Assembly (NCBI RefSeq): GCF_040649515.1
Contig: NZ_JBEZFP010000042.1
Location: 1-63,706 of the forward strand
DNA length: 63,706 nucleotides
Direction: 5' to 3'
Origin: Yinghuangia elevatio
GTDB lineage: Bacteria; Actinomycetota; Actinomycetes; Streptomycetales; Streptomycetaceae
Part shown: piece after piece, positions 58,720-63,706 of the stretch
Numbering within the stretch: position 1 is the first letter of the stretch
Layout: each line of letters starts with the position of its first letter
Notes under the pieces: generated by a model
The model's input: only the letters and a program-made list of their open reading frames with translations
The model's database searches: none
What the model was told of the DNA's origin: nothing
Translations under genes and position numbers: made by a program

Positions 58720-60018
58720 TCATGGAGCGTCGTCGAGCAGCATTCCCGCCCCCACGGTGTTGTTGGTGGCTTCGTCCACGAGGATGAAGCTGCCGGTCGC
58801 GCGGTTGCGGCGGTAGGTGTCGTGGAACAGCGGGGCGGTCGTGCGCAGGGTCACGCGGCCGATGTCGTTGAGTGCCAGCGCACCGCACTCGGTGTCGCGG
58901 TGGCCGGTGTTGACGTCCAGTCGGTAGCGCACCTCGCCGACGCGGGCGCGGACCGTGCGGGTGGTGTGCTTGAGGGCGTACGTCGCGCCGGGCCGCAGGT
59001 CGGCGTCGGCGGCCAGCCAGCACACCATCGCGCGGAGGTCCTGGCCGGTGCGGGGCCGGTTGTCGGGGCGGCAGATCATGTCGCCGCGCGAGACGTCGAG
59101 GTCGTCGGTGAGGCGTACCGCCACGGACATCGGCGGAAACGCCGCGGCGACCGGGCCGTCCGGGCCGTCGATTCCGGCGATGCGGGTGGTGAAGCCCGAC
59201 GGCAGCACCACGACTTCGTCGCCGGGGCGCAGGACGCCCGCCGCGACGGTGCCCGCGTAGCCGCGGTAGTCGCGGTGCTCTCCGTCGCGCGGGCGGAGCA
59301 CGTACTGCACGGGAAAGCGTACGTCGACCAGGTTGCGGTCCGAGGCCACGTGCACCTCCTCCAGGTGGTGCATCAGGGAACTCCCTTCGTACCACGGCAT
59401 GTTCGTGCCCCGGGTGACGATGTTGTCGCCGTTGAGCGCGGATACCGGAATGAAGGTGAGGTCGGGGACGTCCAGCCGTGCGGCGAACTCCGCGAACTCG
59501 GTGCGGATGGCCTCGAAGACGGCCCGGTCGTAGCCGACGAGGTCCATCTTGTTGACGCACACGACCAGGTGCGGGATACCGAGCAGCGAGGCCAGGAAGG
59601 CGTGGCGGCGCGACTGTTCGAGCAGCCCCTTGCGCGCGTCGACCAGCACCATCGCGACGTCGGCGGTGGAGGCGCCGGTGACCATGTTGCGGGTGTACTG
59701 GATGTGCCCCGGGGTGTCGGCGATGACGAACTTCCGCCGGGGCGTGGCGAAGTAGCGGTACGCGACGTCGATCGTGATGCCCTGCTCGCGCTCCGCCCGC
59801 AATCCGTCGGTGAGCAGTGACAGATCGGTGTGCGCGTTGCCGCGCCGCCGGGAGGTGTCCTCGACGGACGCGAGCTGGTCCTCGAAGATGGCCTTGGAGT
59901 CGTAGAGCAGGCGTCCGATGAGCGTGGACTTGCCGTCGTCCACGGAACCGGCGGTGGCCACGCGGAGCATCTCCACGGCGGGCTCGGAGTCTGTCCGGAG
60001 CGGCGTCGTCTGCGTCAT
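58720..60018 (-). CDS. cysN: Sulfate adenylyltransferase subunit 1 (GTPase)
   Basis: This 432-residue GTPase has the G1 loop GSVDDGKST (24-32), DTPGHIQYTRNM (G3), NKMD (G4) and the EF-Tu-like beta domains 2 and 3. With CysD it forms ATP sulfurylase, which makes adenosine 5'-phosphosulfate from sulfate and ATP, driven by GTP hydrolysis. It lacks a fused CysC kinase domain. ATG starts two bases after the cysD stop, so the two are co-translated. Confidence 0.96.
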   Translation of the reverse strand: MTQTTPLRTDSEPAVEMLRVATAGSVDDGKSTLIGRLLYDSKAIFEDQLASVEDTSRRRGNAHTDLSLLTDGLRAEREQGITIDVAYRYFATPRRKFVIADTPGHIQYTRNMVTGASTADVAMVLVDARKGLLEQSRRHAFLASLLGIPHLVVCVNKMDLVGYDRAVFEAIRTEFAEFAARLDVPDLTFIPVSALNGDNIVTRGTNMPWYEGSSLMHHLEEVHVASDRNLVDVRFPVQYVLRPRDGEHRDYRGYAGTVAAGVLRPGDEVVVLPSGFTTRIAGIDGPDGPVAAAFPPMSVAVRLTDDLDVSRGDMICRPDNRPRTGQDLRAMVCWLAADADLRPGATYALKHTTRTVRARVGEVRYRLDVNTGHRDTECGALALNDIGRVTLRTTAPLFHDTYRRNRATGSFILVDEATNNTVGAGMLLDDAP

Positions 60019-60020
60019 CT

Positions 60021-60926
60021 CTAGAAGTACCCTTCGCGCTTGCGGTCTTCCATGCCGGCCTCGGAGACCCGGTCGTCGGCGCGGGTGGCGCCGCGCTCGG
60101 TGATCCGGGTGGCGGCGATTTCGACGGCGACCTCGCGGGCGTCCGCGGCGGTCGAGCGGACCGCGCCGGTGCCGGTGGCGTCGCCGATGGTGCGGAAGCG
60201 GACGGTCTCCTCGAACGGCCGCTCGCCGTCCTGGAGGGTCACGAAGCCCGTGACGGCCAGCAGCATCCCGTCGCGCTCGAAGACGGTGCGGCGGTGCGCG
60301 TAGTAGAGCGGCGGCAGTTCGATGCCCTCGTCGGCGATGTACTGCCAGATGTCCAGCTCGGTCCAGTTGGACAGCGGGAACACCCGGATGTGCTCGCCCG
60401 GCCGGTGGCGTCCGTTGTAGAGGTTCCACAGCTCGGGGCGCTGGTTCTTGGGATCCCACTGCCCGAACTCGTCGCGGAAGCTGAACACCCGCTCCTTCGC
60501 GCGCGCCTTCTCCTCGTCGCGCCGGGCGCCCCCGAACACCGCGTCGAAGCGGTGCTTGTCGATGGCGTCGAGCAGCGTGGTGGTCTGGAGCCGGTTGCGC
60601 GAGGCGCGCGGTCCGGTCTCCTCCACGACGCGGCCGGCGTCTATGGACTCCTGCACGGACGCCACGATCAGCTGGACGCCCGCCTCGGTGGTACGGCGGT
60701 CCCGGAGGTCGATGACCTCGGGAAAATTGTGCCCGGTGTCCACGTGCATCACCGGGAACGGCGGCGGGCAGGGCGCGAAGGCCTTGACCGCGAGGTGCAG
60801 CATCACGATCGAGTCCTTGCCGCCGGAGAACAGCAGCACGGGGTTCTCGAACTCCGCCGCGACCTCGCGGATGATGTGCAGCCCCTCGGCTTCCAGCGAC
60901 TTCAGGTGGGCGAGCCGGTAACTCAC
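60021..60926 (-). CDS. cysD: Sulfate adenylyltransferase subunit 2
   Basis: This 301-residue PP-loop ATP pyrophosphatase-fold enzyme has SGGKDS (34-39), DTGHNFPEV and the C-terminal DRKREGYF expected for CysD. Length is standard. It carries out the adenylyl transfer, with CysN supplying GTP-driven regulation. GTG 60926 was selected as the family-like start with GGAG upstream. It is the first gene of the leftward cysDN operon. The pair of palindromes at 61010-61036 lies upstream of it. Confidence 0.96.
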   Translation of the reverse strand: MSYRLAHLKSLEAEGLHIIREVAAEFENPVLLFSGGKDSIVMLHLAVKAFAPCPPPFPVMHVDTGHNFPEVIDLRDRRTTEAGVQLIVASVQESIDAGRVVEETGPRASRNRLQTTTLLDAIDKHRFDAVFGGARRDEEKARAKERVFSFRDEFGQWDPKNQRPELWNLYNGRHRPGEHIRVFPLSNWTELDIWQYIADEGIELPPLYYAHRRTVFERDGMLLAVTGFVTLQDGERPFEETVRFRTIGDATGTGAVRSTAADAREVAVEIAATRITERGATRADDRVSEAGMEDRKREGYF

Positions 60927-61007
60927 GGTGGGCTCCGAATCCTCGCGAGCATGGTGTTCCGGCGCCCCGTGCAGGGCGCCTGACGGTTTGTCAGCTCCAT
61001 CTAAATT

Positions 61008-61036
61008 AACTTCAATCGAAGTTACTTCGCAAGAAG
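61008..61036. promoter_or_regulatory. Twin CTTC-N4-GAAG palindromes upstream of cysDN
   Basis: CTTCAATCGAAG (61010-61021) and CTTCGCAAGAAG (61025-61036) share the arms CTTC-N4-GAAG and are 15 bp centre to centre, in an AT-rich patch 85-110 bp before the cysD start. The first is extended to TAACTTC...GAAGTTA. They look like a double operator for a sulfur regulator. Confidence 0.55.
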
Positions 61037-61178
61037 CTAATTGGCCCGCCCGCGCGCCTGGGCCGCAGGTCGGCGCGGCAGGTGTGAGGGAACTCCCCGG
61101 AGTGATCGGTTGACCCGCCGTACATACTTCTGCCCGAGACGCGTCGCAGCTCGTGGCGCCTGGCGCGGGGAGGGGTGC

Positions 61179-62615
61179 GTGGCGACGACGACTTCGGCAG
61201 GCACACAGGTCGGCACGAGCCCAGGGGCGAGCCCCGATCCGGGCAACCGCGCGAGTACGCCCCCGGTGCGCACTGCGGGCGGCTCCACCCCGCAGGCCGA
61301 CTCGCCGAGAACGCGCCTGCAACGACTGCGGCACGGGGGCTCCACCCCACCCGGACGCCTCCGCGTCGCGGGCGTGGTCCTCTGCGCCCTCGTCGTGGTC
61401 TTCGGCGCGCTCGCCGCATGGCAGGTGAACGAACGGGCCCAGGCCGCGGACCGACTGGTCTCGCACAGCGGGCCGCTGAGCCACGACGCGGCGGAGATCT
61501 ACCGCTCACTGGCCGACGCGGACACCACCGCCGCGGCGGGATTCCTGCTCGGCGCGGAAGAGCCCCGTGCGTTGCGGGAGCGCTACGAAGGCGACCTGGC
61601 CAAGGCGTCCGAACTCCTCGTCCAGTCCGCCGCGCGCACCTCGGGATCCTCCGAGACCCAGCGCACCATCGCCGACCTGACGCGGGAACTGGCGCGCTAC
61701 TCCGGCCTGGTGGAGGTCGCACGTACCAACAACCGGCAGGGATTGCCGCTCGGGGGTGCGTACCTGCGCTACGCGTCGACGCTGATGCAGGACACCGTCC
61801 TGCGCAACGCGCAGAGCCTGGTCGACTCCGAGGAGCGCCGCCTCGACGCGGACTACGACGCGGCCGAATCGTTCCCCTGGGCGGCGGCCGGTGCCGCGGT
61901 CGCGGGCCTCGGGGCGCTGGGGTGGTACCAGGTCGTGCTGTTCCGGCGTACGAACCGGGTGTTCAACCTGGGACTCGCCGGAGCGACCGCCGCGCTGTTC
62001 GCCTCGTCCTTGTGGCTCGTGGTCGGCGCGACGGGCGCGGCATCGTCGCTAGCCGACAGCCGTACGCGCGGCGCCGAGCCGTTGAGCGCGCTCAACGCGG
62101 CGCGGTTCGACGCACTCCAGGCGCACGCCGCCGAGAACCTGAACCTGGTCGCGCGCGGTTCGAGCGACACGTACAACGTGCGCTGGGATGCCGAGGTCGA
62201 CTCGTTGACCCGTCCGAAGCCGGAGGGCGACACCCCGCGCGGCAGCCTGATCGTGGCCGTGGAACGTGCGCCCGACTCCGTTTCGGGTCAACTCGCCGCT
62301 GCGCAAGAGAAGTTCGCTGCGTGGCAGGACCGCCACAACGTGGCTGCCGAAAAGGAGCGCAAGGAGCGGGACTACGACGCCGCTCTCAAGGCGACCGTCA
62401 CGGCCGACGGAACCGGCAGCGCCGACAGCGCCTTCAACGAGATGGACGACCTGCTCGCCGCGGCGGCGGCCGCCGAGCGGCGCGAGTTCGACAACGCGGC
62501 GCGCGACGTCGACGGCGAACTGCGCCTGCTCGCCCTGGGCGTGCTGCTGCTCACGGTGCCGGCCGCGATCGGCGTGGTACGCGGCATCAACCGCCGACTC
62601 GCCGAATACCGCTAG
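61179..62615 (+). CDS. glnX: GlnX-like transmembrane sensor-coupling protein
   Basis: This 478-residue membrane protein has a disordered N-terminus (1-60), TM1 (about 64-81), an outer helical domain (about 85-230), two helices (about 233-253 and 264-285), a second outer domain and a final helix (about 449-468). This topology and the next gene (glnH) match the glnX-glnH-pknG operon of mycobacteria and corynebacteria. There GlnX passes a signal from the amino-acid-binding GlnH to the kinase PknG, which controls 2-oxoglutarate metabolism. GTG start after GGGGAGG. Confidence 0.78.
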   Translation: MATTTSAGTQVGTSPGASPDPGNRASTPPVRTAGGSTPQADSPRTRLQRLRHGGSTPPGRLRVAGVVLCALVVVFGALAAWQVNERAQAADRLVSHSGPLSHDAAEIYRSLADADTTAAAGFLLGAEEPRALRERYEGDLAKASELLVQSAARTSGSSETQRTIADLTRELARYSGLVEVARTNNRQGLPLGGAYLRYASTLMQDTVLRNAQSLVDSEERRLDADYDAAESFPWAAAGAAVAGLGALGWYQVVLFRRTNRVFNLGLAGATAALFASSLWLVVGATGAASSLADSRTRGAEPLSALNAARFDALQAHAAENLNLVARGSSDTYNVRWDAEVDSLTRPKPEGDTPRGSLIVAVERAPDSVSGQLAAAQEKFAAWQDRHNVAAEKERKERDYDAALKATVTADGTGSADSAFNEMDDLLAAAAAAERREFDNAARDVDGELRLLALGVLLLTVPAAIGVVRGINRRLAEYR

Positions 62616-62624
62616 GGGGACGGG

Positions 62625-63575
62625 ATGAACACGCGTACCACGAGGACACGGATCGCCGCCGGCGCGGCGGTCCTGGCCGTACTCGTCGCCGGAACCGGCA
62701 GTTCGCGCGGCGCGGACGGTCCGTCGGGAGCCTCGGGACCCGCCGCCCAGGCCTCGGCACCCGGCGCGGCGCAGGCCGAGAACTGCGACACCGCGACGAG
62801 CCTGCCTCCCGCGAAGAACGCGAACGGTGCCAAGATCCGAGAGATCCAGCAGCGCAAGAATCTGATCGTCGGCATCGACCTCAACAGCTACAACTGGGGC
62901 TACCGGGATCCGCTGGACGGCGCGATCAAGGGCTTCGACATCGATCTCGCCAAGGCCATCGCCAAGTCCATTCTGGGCGACGAGGGCAAGATCACTTTCA
63001 AGGCGGTGCCCACCGCGAAGCGCGTCGAGGCCGTCAAGAACGGCGAGGTCGACATGGTGGTGCGGACGATGACCATCACCTGCGAGCGCCTCAAGGAAGT
63101 CGACTTCTCCGCCCCGTACTTCAAGGTCAGCCAGTCGTTGGTCGTGCCGCGCGGGGGCGAGAAGCCGAAGACGGTCGCCGAGGGTGTGCACGGCAAGCGC
63201 GTGTGCGCCGCCGCGTCGTCGTCCTCGGAGACCGAACTCGCGAGCGGCAAGCACGCCACCGCCGAAGTGCGCATCGTCGAGAACCAGCTCGACTGCCTCG
63301 TCCTCATGCAACTGGGCGAAATAGACGCGACGTTGGCCGACACCGTTCTCGCGCACGCGCAACTCGCCCAGGACCCGATGGTGGACATCGTGGACGAGCA
63401 GATAGTCCCGGCCTTCATGGGCATCGCCATGAGCAAGCAGGCGCCCGACCTCGTCGCGTGGGTGAACGCGGTGCTCGTCGACTACCAGGGACGCGGCTGG
63501 CAGGCGGCCTACGACAAGTGGCTCGCCGCGAGCATGGGCGCGAAGCCGGAGGACGCCGCGAAGTACCGCCCCTGA
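62625..63575 (+). CDS. glnH: GlnH-like amino-acid-binding protein
   Basis: This 316-residue solute-binding protein of family 3 has an N-terminal hydrophobic segment (9-24). KNLIVGIDLNSYNWGYRDP and IKGFDIDLAKAIAKSI form lobe 1, and VDMVVRTMTITCERLKEVDFS is diagnostic. The mature part has four cysteines. Homologues are lipoproteins, but here no lipobox is seen, since the first Cys is C54 after a Pro/Ala-rich linker. It should bind Asp or Glu and signal via GlnX. It follows glnX by 9 bp. The kinase gene is expected just beyond the window. Confidence 0.82.
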   Translation: MNTRTTRTRIAAGAAVLAVLVAGTGSSRGADGPSGASGPAAQASAPGAAQAENCDTATSLPPAKNANGAKIREIQQRKNLIVGIDLNSYNWGYRDPLDGAIKGFDIDLAKAIAKSILGDEGKITFKAVPTAKRVEAVKNGEVDMVVRTMTITCERLKEVDFSAPYFKVSQSLVVPRGGEKPKTVAEGVHGKRVCAAASSSSETELASGKHATAEVRIVENQLDCLVLMQLGEIDATLADTVLAHAQLAQDPMVDIVDEQIVPAFMGIAMSKQAPDLVAWVNAVLVDYQGRGWQAAYDKWLAASMGAKPEDAAKYRP

Positions 63576-63623
63576 GGGCCGACGGCCGGCTCCGTCACGC
63601 GCCCTGGCACGACCGGACGCGGT

Positions 63624-63642
63624 GCCGGGCACGAAGCCCGGC
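63624..63642 (+). terminator. Hairpin after glnH
   Basis: GCCGGGC (63624-63630) and GCCCGGC (63636-63642) pair around ACGAA, followed by a run of C. It could reduce read-through into the next gene. A GGAGAGG ribosome-binding-like site follows at about 63668, but no ATG, GTG or TTG start is reached before the window ends. Confidence 0.5.
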
Positions 63643-63706
63643 CCCCCCCCGGGCCCCCGACAAAAACGGAGAGGACAACCTGGGAATCCACGAACGACGA
63701 CTACTG

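Noticed and set aside
58514..58816. Open frame after the ROK gene (LRGTLRMVYPAIAAQ...)
   Set aside because: It is the duplicated ROK fragment read through into antisense cysN sequence, with a TTG start and no ribosome-binding site.
63668..63706. Start of pknG at the right edge
   Set aside because: A ribosome-binding-like GGAGAGG is present but no ATG, GTG or TTG follows before the window ends, so the gene cannot be annotated.

Overview
The window is about 63.7 kb of very GC-rich DNA with dense coding, many GTG starts and 1-4 nt gene overlaps. A rodlin gene (aerial hyphae and spore coat), a surface protein with an LAxTG sorting signal, a GlnX-GlnH pair of the kind that precedes PknG, and actinobacterial-type regulators point to a filamentous, sporulating actinomycete of the Streptomyces group. 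This was judged by reading protein sequence, so no species is claimed. I see no rRNA, tRNA, CRISPR array, integrase or transposase, and the region looks chromosomal.

Layout. 0.1-9.8 kb: LAxTG surface protein, small unknown protein, cupin, MFS transporter with a divergent GntR regulator and a clear operator, biotin synthase, a KhtU/KhtT-like K+/H+ antiporter pair, and a NarL-type two-component system. 10-12.3 kb: a GT4 glycosyltransferase and a DUF2804 protein. 12.4-20 kb: a leftward catabolic block (acyl-CoA dehydrogenase, two SDRs, quinone-oxidoreductase-like enzyme, TetR regulator, double cupin) facing a divergent MHS-type transporter. 20-27 kb: lipoprotein, MMPL exporter, APH(3')-like phosphotransferase, a small unknown gene, a probable DUF6882 protein, rodlin.

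27.3-39.1 kb is the most coherent accessory locus and probably makes and exports a surface polymer built with phosphodiester links. It has a Wzm/Wzt (TagGH-like) ABC exporter, a GT2, two CDP-alcohol phosphatidyltransferases, an enzyme resembling sn-glycerol-1-phosphate dehydrogenase, a nucleotidyltransferase, and, divergently, an unknown protein overlapping a GT4-Stealth fusion. The leftward genes mostly overlap and look co-transcribed. The polymer's chemistry is not known from sequence.

39-53.6 kb: a tiny secreted His-rich peptide, EamA exporter and LysR pair, glycerophosphodiesterase, amidohydrolase, aldo-keto reductase, epoxide-hydrolase-like enzyme, enoyl-CoA hydratase, a short threonyl-tRNA synthetase behind what looks like a threonine attenuator (leader peptide with three consecutive Thr codons, then a perfect 15-bp hairpin), acyl-CoA ligase and a KstD-like flavoprotein. 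53.9-58.7 kb: a sugar ABC transporter of the xylose/ribose type with its ROK regulator and a 145-bp duplicated piece of that regulator. 58.7-61 kb: cysDN for sulfate activation. 61.2-63.6 kb: glnX-glnH; the kinase gene pknG would be expected just past the right edge.

Several promoters and operators can be read directly. These include probable leaderless starts (at 1288, 3812, 11252 and perhaps the leader peptide at 49905) and palindromes next to GntR, TetR and LysR genes. All functions rest on recalled family features; no database search was possible.
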